A stretch of 64,000 bases of DNA from Macrothele yani (GCA_039090855.1 CM077010.1:41682905-41746904); one strand, 5' to 3'. Positions 31,106 to 42,635 are shown, counted from the first letter of the stretch. Numbers and translations: made by a program. The notes: generated from the letters alone by a model not told the origin.

Positions 31106-32303
31106 CTCTAGCGTAAGGGCTGAAAAATTCAGCGTCTTCAATTTTGCAAAATATTTGTAAAAATACGGAAAAAATTGAAACTGAATTTTCTGAAATAAGC
31201 GAAATTACCAACTAAGGAAAATGTCTGAAAATACAGAAGTTAAACGAGAACTCTTAAAAATGGAAGTTTCGTTAAAAGACGGAGACTTGCCGACAATTTT
31301 GCTGCGCATTTTTTTCAGAAATTTTCAGTGAATTCACAATGCTTATTTACGCTTTCCAACCGTTGGTTGAAGAAGCGTATATGCTCCAGCTTTGTCCGTC
31401 TGTCTGTCTGTACGATAACTCGCGTAAAAATGGTTCGATTTCAATTAAATGTTAGTATGTGGCAGGGAAGAACCTGAAGGCGAACCTTATTGAAAATGGA
31501 CGAAATGGGGTCAAAGGTCAGGACATAGGATCGGGATCCATTCCATCGCCCTTATGCGTCATAACTTACGTAAAAATGCTTCGATTGCTACAAAACGTTA
31601 TCGTGTTGTTACGGAGGTATACTGAAGCGGTTCTGTTGAATATCACTGAAATGGGATCAAAGGTGAGGGCACGGGAACGAGATTTATTCCACAGCCATTA
31701 TCCTCATAACTTGAGTAATGATTTCTGATATGTTGGAAAGCGTATAATAATCAATGCATTGCATGATTTTTTACGCTTTCCAACCGTAGGTTGAAGAAGC
31801 GTATATGCTGCAGCTTTTTCCATCCGTCCGTCTGTCCGTCCGTCTGCCTGACCGCACGATAACTGGCGTAAAAACGGTTCGATTTCGGTGAAATTTTAGT
31901 ATGTGGTAGGGCCCCACCTGGGGACGAACCCTATTGAAAATGGGACAAATGCAGTCAAAGGTCACGACGTAGGTGCGGGATCCTTCCATTGCCTTTATTT
32001 GTAATAACTTGCGTAAATATGGTTCGATTTCAATGAAATTTCATTTTGTGGTAGGGGACTGCCTGGGGACGAACCCTATTGAAAATGTGTGAAGTGGGGT
32101 CAAAGGACAGTACATAAGAGCGGAATGCATTCCATTGCACTTATGCGTCATAACGTGCGTAAAAATGGTTCAATTTCGATGAAATTTTAGTATGTGGTAG
32201 GGGACTACCTGGGGACGAACCCTATTGAAAATGGACAAAATGGGGTCAAAGGTCAGGACATAGGATTGGGATTCAATGCATCGCCCTTATCCCATATTAT
32301 TAA

Positions 32304-32908
32304 GGTGGACGTCAAGTAGTTTTGCTTCCTATACGTCCAAAGGAAAAACTTTTGTACACATTTCCTTCACAATAAATGAATTTTCCAAGGATAAAAATTT
32401 GAACATCGATTAAAATAACTTCATATTATAAATTGGAATATTTAATATTTTCTAAAATATAACCATAATTATATTAAAAATCAATCATCTTTCCTTTGGT
32501 GGTGTTAAAACCAGAGAAAGAATGGCGCGACCTGTACTTTGATGACGTCGGTAGACAAACAAATGTTGGATTGCATAATTATGGTTATGTTTTAGAAAAT
32601 ATTAAGTATTCCAAGTTATAAAATGAAGCTATTTTAATCGATGTTCAAATTTCATCCTTGTAAACGCATTAATTGTCCAGAAAAAAGACGGCGCGACCTG
32701 TACTTCAATGACGTCAGTAGACAAACAAATGTGGTATTGCATAGTTATGGTTATGTTTTAGAAACTATTAAATATTCCAAGTTATAAAATGAAGCTATTT
32801 TAATCGATGTTCAAATTTTTATCCTTGGGAACGCATTGATTGGGAAGAAAATCTGTACAGAAATTTTTCCATTCGAAGTACAGGAAGCAAATTTACTTGA
32901 CGTTCACC
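32304..32908. mobile_element. TTAA-flanked MITE, 605 bp
   Basis: TTAA stands on both sides (32300-32303 and 32909-32912). Ends are GGTGGACGTCAAGTAGTTTT and, in reverse, GGTGAACGTCAAGTAAATTT. The inverted arms extend about 170 bp. The right arm with a GGCGCGACCTGTACTT block is duplicated in tandem (near 32524-32690 and 32690-32850). Non-coding. TTAA targets are used by piggyBac and Kolobok elements; which one applies here is open. Confidence 0.8.
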
Positions 32909-32912
32909 TTAA

Positions 32913-33330
32913 AGGAGTAATTCTTGTATGTATGTAAATTTTATTTTGAAAACGGCTCTAAGAATTTTGATGAAAGTCGTTGGCCTACCGTTTTCTGGTA
33001 CTATAAATCGATTTAGCTTGATCTCAACTTTAGGAAAATTCGTTTAGTGGGTTAAATAACCACCCCGAATTACCACGTTTTTAGTGTCATGGATGGCGTC
33101 GTCCCATTAATGTTATCTATGCTTAGAAATCTTATGACGTCACACTCTTGCAATTCAGATGTTGGCGCGCAGTCACGCCATTTGTCTCCTTACGTCACGC
33201 GTTGTGTGTGGATCCTATTAAAGTTTTATGACGTCACACTCTTGCGAGTAGATGGTCGCGATTCCCATCTGCCTCATTATGTCATCTGCCTCATTATGTC
33301 ATGTCACGCGTTGTGTGCGTATGTCCGTCG
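32913..33330 (+). other. Non-satellite segment inside S2 block 2
   Basis: Not made of S2 monomers. It holds two copies of TGACGTCACACTCTTGC (33134 and 33227) and a doubled CATCTGCCTCATTATGT (33268-33302). It then re-enters S2 at ACGATAACTCGCG. A short frame here has no recognisable product. Confidence 0.5.
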
Positions 33331-35490
33331 CACGATAACTCGCGTAAAAATCGTTCGATTTCGATGAAAGTTTAGTATGTGGTAGGGGAACACCTGGGAA
33401 GGAACCTTATTGAAAGTGAACGAAATGGGGTCAAAGGAGCGGGATCCACCACTGCTTTTATGCGTCATGACGAACGTAAAAAAGGTTCGATTTCGATGAA
33501 ATTTTAGTATGTCGTAGGGAACCACCTGGGGACCAACCCTATTGAAAATGGGCGAAATGGGGTCAAACGTCAGGACATAGGAGCGGAATCTCTTTCATCG
33601 CCATTTTGCGTCATAACTTATGTAAAAATATTTCGATTTGGATGAAATGTTAGTATGTTGTAGGGGCCTTCTGGGGACGAATCCTATTGAAAATGGGCGA
33701 AATCGATTTCGATGTCAAAGGTTAGGACACAGGAGCGGGATCTATTCCATAGCCCTTATGCATCATAACTTACGTAAAATTGCTACGATTGCGACAAAAC
33801 TTTATAATGTTATTTCGGAGGTACACTGAATCGGTTCTGTTGAATATAATCGAAATGGGATCAAAAGTCAAGGCACAGGAGCGAGATTTATTCCACAGCC
33901 ATTATCCTCATAACTGGAGTAATGATTTCTGGGATGTTGGAAAGCGTATCATAATCAATGCATTGCGTGATTTTACTAACTTGCATTAACTTGTTTACGC
34001 TTTCCAACAGTTGGTTGAAAAGACGTATGTGCTCCAGCTTTGTGCGACTCTCCTTCCGCACGATAACTCGCGTAAAAATTGTTCGATTTCGATGAAATTG
34101 TAGTATGTGGTAGGGGACCACCTGGGATCGAACCCAATTGAAAACGGACGAAATGGGGTCAAAGGTCATGGCATAGCAGCGTGACCCATTCCATTGCCCT
34201 TATGCGTCATAACTTGCGTAAACATGGCTCGATTTCGATGAAATTTTCGTATGCGGTAGGGGACTACCGTGGAATAAATTCTATTAAAAATGGACGAGAT
34301 GGGATCAAAGGTGAGGACATAGGAGTGGGATTCATTCTATCGCCCTTATGCGTCGTAGCTTGGGAAAAAATGTTTCGATTTCGATGAAATTTTAGCTTGT
34401 GGTAAGGGACCACCTGGAGTAAAAGTTTTTTGAAAATGGGCGAAATGGGGTCAAAGATCAGGACGTAGGATTGAAATCCATTTCATTGCCCCTATGCGTC
34501 ATAACTTACGTAAAAATGCTTCGATTGCAACCACATTTTGTCATGTTGTTCCAGACGTACGCTGAACAGGTTCTGTTGAATATCATTGAAATGGGATCAA
34601 AGGTCAGGGCACAGGAACGAGATTCATTCCACAGCCATTATCCTCATAACATGATCCTCATAACATGAGTAATAACTTGAGTAATGATTTCTGGTATGTT
34701 GGAAAGCTTATCATAATCAATGCATTGCATGATTTTACTAACTTGTATTAACTTGTTTACGCTTTCCAACCGTAGGTTGAAAAAGCTTATATGCTCCAGC
34801 TTTGTGCGTCTCTCCGTCCGCACGATAACTCGCGTAAAAATTGTTCGATTTCGATGAAATTGTAGTATGCGGTAGGGGACTACCTGGGGTCGAACCCAAT
34901 TGATGACGGACGAAATGGGCTCAAAGTTCATGACATAGGGTCGTGATCCATTCCATTGCCCTTATGCGTCATAACCTGCGTAAAAATAGCTCGATTTCGA
35001 TGAAATTTCCGTATGTGGTAGGGGACCACAGTGAAATAAATTCTGTTAAAAATGGACGAAATGGGGTCAAAGGTCAGGACATAGGAGTGAGATCCATTCC
35101 ATTGCCTTTATGCATTATAACTTGAATGCTTCGATTGCGACAAACATTTATCAGGTTGTTCCAGACGTACACTGAACAGGTTCTGTTGAATATCATCGAA
35201 ATGGAGTCGAAGGTCAGGACACAGGAGGGAGATTTATTCCTCAGCCATTATCCTCATAACTTGACTAAAAATGCTTCTACTGCTACAAAACTTTAGTATG
35301 TTGTTCTGGAAGTATACTGAATCGGTTCTGTATATTATCATCGAAATGGGGGGAAAAGTCAGGACACAGGAGCGATATTTATTTCGCAGCCATTATCCTC
35401 ATAACTTGAGTAATGATTTCTGGCATGTTGGAAAGCGTATCATAATCAATGCCTTTCATTATTTTACTAATTTGTTTTTTACAGTGCAAG

Positions 35491-36770
35491 AGGTGCCTAG
35501 AACAGCTATAATAAGGGAGTAGACTCGCGCTTTTTTTTAACGCAATCCTAGTTTGCATATTTCGGCTTACCTACGGTAAAAGGAAATGCGAGATAGTCTT
35601 TTGCGCAGTGAAATTTTCATATTCGCCAATTTTCCGGGCATTATTTTACTTACATTGGCAGCTGTATACGTTTTTATAGACTGCTTTTTAATTTTGTGTA
35701 CCAGCGCAGTGTAAGAATTGTATGTTAGTTTTGCGCCATTCTGAACATGGTAATTCTAACTGCGTAAAGACATCCTTAAGTTTGCGTACGTTCTTATAAA
35801 TGTTTCATGTTGGCGGAAAGCAAAATACACTTCACCATTTTCTCTTATTTAGAGGATCACAACTTATGACGCTTTGCTGCAGCTCGAAAACTCACGAATT
35901 TCTCTCATGACCTATTTATTCATGAAGGGAATCTTCGAGTTCTTAAGGGCAATTCATTTTCACTTTCTTTGTAGAACGAGTTCAGCTATAATGTAACAAG
36001 GCCTAAGGGATACATTATGTCTTCTAAACTCTTAGCTGTTCTCAAACAGCCATCGCACGCCCTCTAGCGGCAAGGAAAATTTTAAAACGCACTGTGGTCC
36101 GTCATTGAAAAGATGATGAAATATAGTGTGGGATTTCAGCTGTGCCGTAGTACTGAAGAGAGTGCGTAGAAAATATGTTCATTTGCGCAACTTTCCTACA
36201 GCGGGAATTTTGCAGTTATTGCTTCCCTGAAGACACCGCAAGAAGGATCTAAATGTCTTTTGCGTATATAAATGGTCGTTTTATAAATAGGAATGATGAC
36301 ACAAAACCATGAGCGTCATTTTAATGGAAGAGTTACCACAGAGCAAAATTTGTGTTGCTGAGATAAGGTAGCCGAGAGAGCGAGCGAGCTTTCAGGGTGC
36401 TAAAAGAATTGATGTTTCCTTTAATTACTCCAAACTTCGCGCAGTGATGCAACGGGCGTTTTCTAGCTATTTATTTAGCTGGAAAAGTAGTACGATTTCG
36501 CCATGTTACTAATGACAGGAATAAGTTAAAAATTGCAGGTAGACTCAGTTCTGATTGAGTCGTTAGTTTAGAACGTAGGACTACGACTTCCAGATCGGAG
36601 AGTTGAAATTAACTAGTCGAGTATGGTTTCAAAGCGTTTATTCAACTTGTTGTGGCGAACACAGGTCTATGATATGAAAAATATATTACATAATTTTATT
36701 ACAAATAATGCTGGATACATTGCGAACACAAAACAGAGTTCGAGATGGGCTGGGTATGGGTTCGATCAGT
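35491..36770. other. No gene recognised
   Basis: Stop-dense sequence. Isolated pieces recall S1 (ACGCCCTCTAGCGGCAAGG at 36057). A weak tRNA-like word pair (TTAGTTTAGAACG and GAGTTGAAAT) lies near 36565-36610. No protein motif was found. Confidence 0.4.
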
Positions 36771-37400
36771 GCGTTGGATTTTTTTTTTTTTTTTTTTTTT
36801 TGGCTGCTGCTTTTAGGCTTTCTCGATACTCTCTAGTTCGTTGGGCTAGTCTTCTTGGACTTCTTACATTCCTCATCATCTGCTATTGTCTCTCGTTCTG
36901 ATTTTCTCCACTTTTGCTTTCGTTCATTCTGCGAATTCCGCGGCATTGTCGAAAATGTTAACGCGTTCACAGAATTTTTTTTTTTTAATTTTAGTTTAAA
37001 CCACTGCGATATGTTCTTTATTAATTTGAATAGATCTCGTCGAGAGTTTTAAAACAATACCACGCACAGTCGTTTTGCGCTCACGTTTGTCCAGATAAAC
37101 GGCGTTATTGTCAAAAGAGTCCACCTCTTCACAAGAAAACAATTTTTAAAAATTTCAGTTCAAACCACTGCGAAATGTTTTTCGTATTTTGGAATAGATC
37201 TTGTCGAGAGCTTTAAAACGGTGTCACGCACAGTCGTGTTACGCTCACGTTTCCCGAGATAGACTGAGTCAAACGCACACCCAGAAATATTGCATCATCT
37301 CCCCCGAGCACAGGAAGCGAGGGGAGCGTTGCGCGAACGATGTATTGCGCAGTATGCAAATTGGACTCCATTCTGTTTGTGAAAATGCTAACATGATTAA
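36771..37400 (-). mobile_element. Helitron 5' remnant
   Basis: After a T run (36779-36801) the minus strand reads SPRRLAQRTREYRESLKAAA, in the style of Helitron protein N-termini. An MPRNSQNERKQKWRKSERET start lies upstream at 36946-36885. Further upstream, two direct copies about 150 bp apart of GAATAGATCT(C/T)GTCGAGAG, CACGCACAGTCG and GCTCACGTTT (37029-37120 and 37190-37262) look like a duplicated Helitron leader. The rest of the element is missing. Confidence 0.5.
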
Positions 37401-37427
37401 TGTGCGGCACGTATTTATAACGCTTGT

Positions 37428-37586
37428 GACGTGCCTGTCTAGCAGGGCGCACACGACATAAAGGCAGATAGCAGTCAGAACGAACGTCCGCGTAGCTCAA
37501 TTGGTAGAGTGACTTATTCCGGAATGAGGGGACCCGGGTTCGAGCCCCGGCGTGGACAAAAATGATGGAGAAATTTACTTCGTTAT
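37428..37586 (+). repeat. tRNA-derived SINE, family B, copy 2
   Basis: Leader GACGTGCCTGTCTAGCAGGG, CGACATAAAGGCAGATAGCA, tRNA-like unit from GTCCGCGTAGCTCAATTGGT to CCCCGGCGTGGAC with B box GGTTCGAGCCC, and tail AAATTTACTTCGTTATA. Very close to copy 3, 250 bp away. Confidence 0.85.
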
Positions 37587-37837
37587 AATGGCGGCCGAAC
37601 TTTCCGGATGACCCGCCCGTTCAAGATTTCGCAATGGTTTGATGTTCTTTCAACACCTGCGAGATAGGAAAAATAAGAGAATCCCTTCTCCAGCGCTTCG
37701 AAAAATAAAATGTGTGTGACGTTGCATTCCACACATTAGATTGGCTGGGAGTTCTCAAGTGAACGTTCTACAGCGGATGGCTGCCTGCGACGGTTCATGG
37801 TCACTGCTGACCCGTGGGCCGTGCCCCGGCCCTCTTT

Positions 37838-37998
37838 CGCCTGCCTGTCTAGCAGGACGCAAACGACATAAAGGCAGATAGCAGTCAGAACGAATGTCCG
37901 CGTAGCTCAAGTGGTAGAGTGACTTATTCCGGAATGAGGGGACCCGGGTTCGAGCCCCGGCGTGGATAAAAATGACGGAGAAATTTACTTCGTTATAC
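37838..37998 (+). repeat. tRNA-derived SINE, family B, copy 3
   Basis: Same order as copy 2: CTGCCTGTCTAGCAGGACGC, tRNA-like unit (37896-37965) and tail ATGACGGAGAAATTTACTTC. The few differences from copy 2 suggest recent spread or a local duplication. The 250 bp between them are not duplicated. Confidence 0.85.
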
Positions 37999-38203
37999 TC
38001 TATAATGATTTCAACTGGGACCTATTTTGTTCACAGACGGTCTGCCGTAAGTCGCCTCATACGATCCGCGGAGTTAGACGTAGTCCTGCTTCAAAATTTG
38101 CTTTTCCTGAGTCGTTTTCGTCGAGTGAGTTTCAGCACTTTTTAGGTATTGGAGAAATACAGGTTCGTTTAGTTTTCTTCTGTTGCGTATTTATTTATGT
38201 TGC

Positions 38204-38235
38204 TAGGTGAAAGCCCGTCAGTGACGGGGAAAAAC
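38204..38235 (-). mobile_element. Possible Helitron 3' end
   Basis: In reverse, CCCCGTCACTGACGGG (a hairpin) is followed by CTTTCAC and CTAG, the order of a Helitron terminus. No further Helitron sequence was recognised to its right, so this may be chance or a decayed copy. Confidence 0.35.
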
Positions 38236-40040
38236 AAGATGAGTATTTTGTTAATAACCATTGTTTGTGATGTCGAAGTGTAAAGTATGTTTCATGAACA
38301 TTACAGCAATATAACAAAAAGCATACTGGGAGAGGCAGGGATTCGGCAATTAACAGGCAAACGTCCGCATTTTGCCAGTGTTCGTTCGCCGCACATCAGA
38401 TATTTCCACAGGTAGCTGATGAAATATCGAAAACAATTGGCAGCGGTCAGTCGTAATAATTCTCAGCATTTTTATTTTTTATTTTTTATGAAATCGTTGG
38501 AATGCAAGCCTTATCAGTTGTTTCCGTCCTTCAAAACTCATCAGAAAATGCGTAGTAGCCCTAAAGCGCGTCGCTTCATTTACTGTAAAAAAAAAAAAAA
38601 GAAAAAAAAATCACACAGATGGTAAGCAACTTCGTTCACTTATTCCTGCTGTTGCCAGATAGCAAAAAAGTGTTAAAATAGTAAAACCACTTGCGGAAAC
38701 TTAGAACTGCGAAGCTGCAAATGCTAAAATGTTATGGGAGTTCATGCGCAGAAGCGCAAACAGTATTTTTTTTATTGTTTTCTTTCTTTTCCATTTCTTC
38801 TATAAATATAAATAAAAAATACCTGGTTATATTCTGAGAAAAAAATTTAGCCATTATTCTTCGAATTTCTTGGTTTAAGAAAAAAGAAAGTTCCCCAATC
38901 ATATTTCTTCAGCATGAGCATGAAATAATAATAACATTCTGTTACTTACTGTATTGGAACTCTCAACGTTTAGACTTAAATGAGAAAAGAAACTGGTTTA
39001 ACAGTCTAAAATAATCATTTTAGGTTCGCAAGCGAAATCTTAAAATCAAAATCCCATACGATTAGATTCTAAACGAAAAATTGTGTATGTCGCTCATGAA
39101 CGAAAAAGTAGTACCAAAATTCCTGACGTAACGTTTTCCTGTTTATAAAGAGTTGCTGAAACAATCGTGTAACGTAACACATATCTGACGTCATATCAGA
39201 ATGGTCTAGATGAGATGACGTCACATGAGCAGCTGTAAGAAATCGGCTTTTGTTGTTGTGGCAACAAAATAGGGTAATACACGCGTGTGCTGGGTTGATT
39301 GGATATATTTCCTTGTTCTAAGAATCTTACCTTGATCTGGAATGTTACAAGAATACACGACATAATGTTTAGTTAAAGGGAAACATGTGTTCGAAATGCG
39401 AAACAATGAATATTACAAACATGAACATGAAGATTACAGCAATAAAAACATTATATTGGTTCAGGCAGAGATTTAAGAATTAAAGCAAGCATGTACCGGG
39501 AAACGCCAACAAAATTGGGCTAACGTTAAAACGTTCAGACAAAGGAAATTATATGTTTGTGCTTGGTGCTTCCAAGAAATGAGAAAGCGAGGAAACGCAC
39601 ATGATTTACAGTATTACACATGATTTATTTATCGAGAAAAATAACGAATTCTGTATCACAATTTTCAACAGCACGAAACCTAGTCCTATCTTGGTTGCTA
39701 TGTCAAATAGCCATAACTACAGGGCATGGTGAAAGTGAAGACATGCATTTCGTCAGAAATTGATGCATCCACAAAAAAACTGGTAAATGGTGCTTTACCT
39801 TATCTCCTCCCTTGTATTTTGAAAACGAGCGAAGTTCATTTCTACGACCGCCACTTCATCAATAAATCGTTTATGAAAATGATCCCTTTAACGAAGGGGT
39901 GTTTCACTGAAAAAATCACTTTATCGAAAGATCGTTTCCCGGTAAGTGTCGAAAGAAATCTCTCGCTGTTCCTCCTGCAAAGCTGCTGCCAGAGGGGAGA
40001 GTGAAGACGGTCGTTGTGGTCGATTTTTTATCCGTCGTTT
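38236..40040. other. No gene recognised
   Basis: AT-rich, stop-dense. An A run lies at 38587-38610. Two TGACGTCA words (39186 and 39218) are present in a region without other regulatory signs. The short frames match nothing known to me. Confidence 0.4.
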
Positions 40041-40112
40041 CCAATTCATCTTAGAGGTACTCTATGGGATTAAGATCAAGACTCTGAGAAGGCCACTCTA
40101 ACAATTCCACCT

Positions 40113-40166
40113 CATTTTCGAGAAACCAGTCCTGCACATGCCGTTCAGGACTGGTTCTCGAAAATG
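40113..40166. repeat. Palindrome inside Tc1-E
   Basis: CATTTTCGAGAAACCAGTCC TG is followed after about 11 bases by CAGGACTGGTTCTCGAAAAT G; the arms are complementary except for one bulged base. It falls where the QDNA motif should be, and it codes for VQDWFLENE on one arm. Confidence 0.85.
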
Positions 40167-40590
40167 CGTTACCGGTAGTAGGGAGCTGGATAGAGTTGGA
40201 AGAGACAACGGTCATTTCCATAATACTGCCTGATTTTTGGTAGAAGATAATTATCCAGATCGTCGAGGTACACTTCAGAGTTGATGGTTTGTGGTATAAT
40301 AACCAACGGGCAGAGTCCCATCCACTAAAAACAGCTCCATGCGATGACGGAGACTTCACCGTACTTAACAGTTGGAAAAACACTGTCTGACGAAATCGTT
40401 CGCTCAGCTGTCTCCAAACTCAAACACGCCCATCAGATTGGAAGAGTGCACAGTGTGACTCATCACTCCAAAGAACAGCTTTTCCAGTCGCTCACAGTCC
40501 AGGAACGACGGGAGACACTTGACTCCAAACGGCGCTTCACATTCACGGTAGTTAAGTGTGTGTATTGTGTGCCCCTGCTCTACCATAATA

Positions 40591-41619
40591 CACTCACGGA
40601 TTACAATACACTCACGGACAATGAATACACTGACGGATCACAAGGGGACCTTGTTTACTATACATGCAGATGTAGTGGCTCCTGTGTGCTCACGAACTAT
40701 TTCCCGGCGCCTCGCGGAAGCCAATCTGCGTTACCAGCGCCCCTTACGTGTACTGCCATCAACACCGGAACATCGCCGGCTCTGTGTGCGGTGGTGCCAT
40801 GCCAGAGCGATGCGGAACTCCACGGAATGGAGACGTGTGGTGTTTAGCGATGGATGCAGCTTCTTTTAGGGGACAGATGATCATCGTGTCCTGGTTAATG
40901 GCACAATCCCAATCTCGCGCCACACCTCTCCCACTGCAGTCATTATGGTCTGCATGGGGAGCCATTGCCTACCATAACCGATCATCTCTAATAGTGGTAC
41001 GTGGATCATTGACGGGTCAGCTGCATGTGTATGAGATGCTACGGCCCCATGTGCTCGCATTCCTGGCCGGTATTGCAGGTGCGCTATGCCAGCAGGATAA
41101 TACCCGCCTGCACACGGCTCGGGGTACCCAGGACTGCCTACGTCATGTCCAGACACTTCCATGGTCTGCCTACGTCATGTCCAGACACTTCCATGGTCTG
41201 CCTACGTCATGTCCAGACACTTCCATGGTCTGCCTACGTCATGTCCAGACACTTCCATGGTCTGCCTACTCCCCGGACATGTTCCTAATCGAACATGTGT
41301 GGGACAAGTTCAAACGCCGGCTGCCGTCATGCCGCACTATCCGGGATTTGGAGCACACCGTCCAACAGGTGTGGGCCAATCTGTCCCAGGACAACATCAA
41401 ATGTCTGTTCACCTCCATGCCGGACCGTATTGCAGCATGTATCGCCGTACTAGGCGGTGTGACGACGGGCTATTGAAGATGACCGGACTGCGTGCCACAG
41501 ATTCTTCTGTAATTGTCCTGCAGCTCTGTTTTTGCCATCATGTGTATCATTAAGTCCATAAAATTTCAGTTCAATCCGATGCTTCCTTCTTGGTGCGCAA
41601 ATTTCATCGTCCGTGAGTG
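40591..41619 (+). mobile_element. Tc1-D: Tc1-like element, lacking the HTH region
   Basis: TIRs pair CACTCACGGA.. with CCGTGAGTG at the right end, each next to TA. The coding part begins at SRTISRRLAEANLRYQRPLR (40690), then WRRVVFSDGCSFF (first aspartate, 40828-40869), LCQQDNTRLHTARGTQDCLR (second, about 41088), SPDMFLIEHVWDKFKRRLPS (glutamate, 41270) and a C-terminus ending MPDRIAACIAVLGGVTTGY at 41476. The first HTH is deleted. The last 242 codons are open. It is inserted in Tc1-E. Confidence 0.85.
41135..41262 (+). repeat. 32-bp tandem repeat x 4 inside a transposase
   Basis: The unit TGCCTACGTCATGTCCAGAC ACTTCCATGGTC starts at 41135, 41167, 41199 and 41231 without visible differences. 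Three extra units add 96 bp, which keeps the frame, though each unit is read in a different phase. Confidence 0.95.
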
Positions 41620-42635
41620 TAACTCACACTGGGCAACTGTCTACGGATATTTATGGTACTAACAGAGCCGTTATAAGCATTTACTACTTCAGCAGCGATG
41701 GAAACGACAGAAAAAGAAAGGGATTTCTTACCATTTCTTACCATGGCTCTTCTGTTTAGGGTACGTTTTGTCAGTCCGTGTGGCCTTCCTGAAAGTATTT
41801 TTTTTGTCTGTAGTTGCACCGTCCTACTTCCAGCTGTTTACGACATCACTTACAGTCAATTTTGGTATGTACAGTTCAGATGAAATGATCCGTGTGGAAA
41901 CGTTAATCAAAAGATATCCTATGACCAGCCCAAGCTGGGACTCGGAAAGTTCACGGCCACGCGGCACATCCGGTTCAAAGTTAACGGAAACACCATAGAA
42001 TATCTCAGCTTTATATACGTACTTCTGCACTCACAGCGCACCTTCCAGCGCACCAATTCTTTGCACTTACGCACATGTTTGGAAGTGACCTAATACTTTT
42101 GATATTATGGTGCGAAACACACCATCTGGGTAATGTGACATTTGAATCACGCTGATACAACTTGATTTGCACAACGCGGTACTATAACGTAAGCCTTTTT
42201 CGTGAGCAAGATTGGTGTTACGCTATGTCTAAAACCATGACTAAGGAATGTTGAACTAAATAAGAATACGATGCAATAGTTGCACAGGATAGTTCAAATT
42301 AAGCTTTTACGGCCAGACGAAACATAAACAGAAGTCAACTTACGATAACCTTTTATTGTTCCAGCAATATTTCAGTAGATCCACAATAGAGCCACATATG
42401 ATCTAGATTTTACATAGATCGTGCGTCTCCACACCTACACATACACATAGCAACTGCCGTATCGTCCTTTTTATCTATCGTTCTTATTACATTCATACGT
42501 CACTCTCTCTGTCCTCAAAAGTGTTGCCAACCTCATTCATGTGAGACAGAAGATATCACGTTCAGTTTGGAAACTGTAAAAGAGAACAAACTCAAATGTA
42601 CATAGGAAAAGGAACTAAAAATGAAAGTTAAATTA

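Larger units (their letters stand above)
27921..31345 (+). repeat. Repeat R, copy 3 (with pogo insertion and expanded minisatellite)
   Basis: Its 5' end, up to AATTCACGAGC, is at 27921-27951; a pogo-like element follows; R resumes at 29551 with CTTTTCGTGAATTCTTCC. The corresponding joint is intact in copy 2 (near 7165). From 29640 a minisatellite of about nine units replaces the single unit of copy 2. The rest matches copy 2 through TAATAGGAGAGATT, a tRNA-like segment at 31020-31105, and the tail. Net length without insertion is about 1.8 kb. No protein is encoded. Confidence 0.75.
31345..35490 (+). repeat. Satellite S2, four blocks
   Basis: Monomers of about 146 bp carry TGGTTCGATTTCGATGAAAT, GTATGTGGTAGGGGACCACC and GGGGTCAAAGGTCAGGACAT. 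Blocks start with TTTACGCTTTCCAACC at about 31345, 31770, 33993 and 34757. They end with ATGTTGGAAAGCGTATCATA near 31733, 33935, 34696 and 35424, so the borders are inverted copies of one box. Before the end box, each block has a variant monomer (GCTTCGATTGC.ACAAAACTT). Long reading frames here are translated satellite. A MITE and about 400 bp of other sequence interrupt block 2. Confidence 0.8.
40040..42055 (-). mobile_element. Tc1-E: Tc1-like element split by Tc1-D
   Basis: On the minus strand the N-terminal part at 42000-41630 reads GRELSESQLGLVIGYLLINV, LYIPKLTVSDVVNSWK and, after a frame change, NGSVSTINIRRQLPSVSY. Beyond Tc1-D, at 40588, it resumes YGRAGAHN, then LFFGVMSHTVHSSNLMGVFE (first aspartate region), and SPERHVQDWFLENEVELLEW then SLDLNPIEYL near 40130-40050. 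Joining across the TA target of Tc1-D gives a continuous order. The C-terminal end is lost, and an inverted duplication has replaced the second aspartate. Confidence 0.8.

Noticed and set aside
31459..35522. Many plus and minus reading frames of 60-95 codons with similar products
   Set aside because: They are S2 monomers in translation; the same peptides recur at monomer spacing and change frame between blocks.
38204..38235. A firm Helitron terminus
   Set aside because: Hairpin and CTAG are in the right order, but no Helitron body is recognisable next to it; kept only as a low-confidence feature.
39180..39225. Paired TGACGTCA words as a cAMP-response regulatory site
   Set aside because: No nearby gene or promoter; 8-bp words are too short to claim in this setting.
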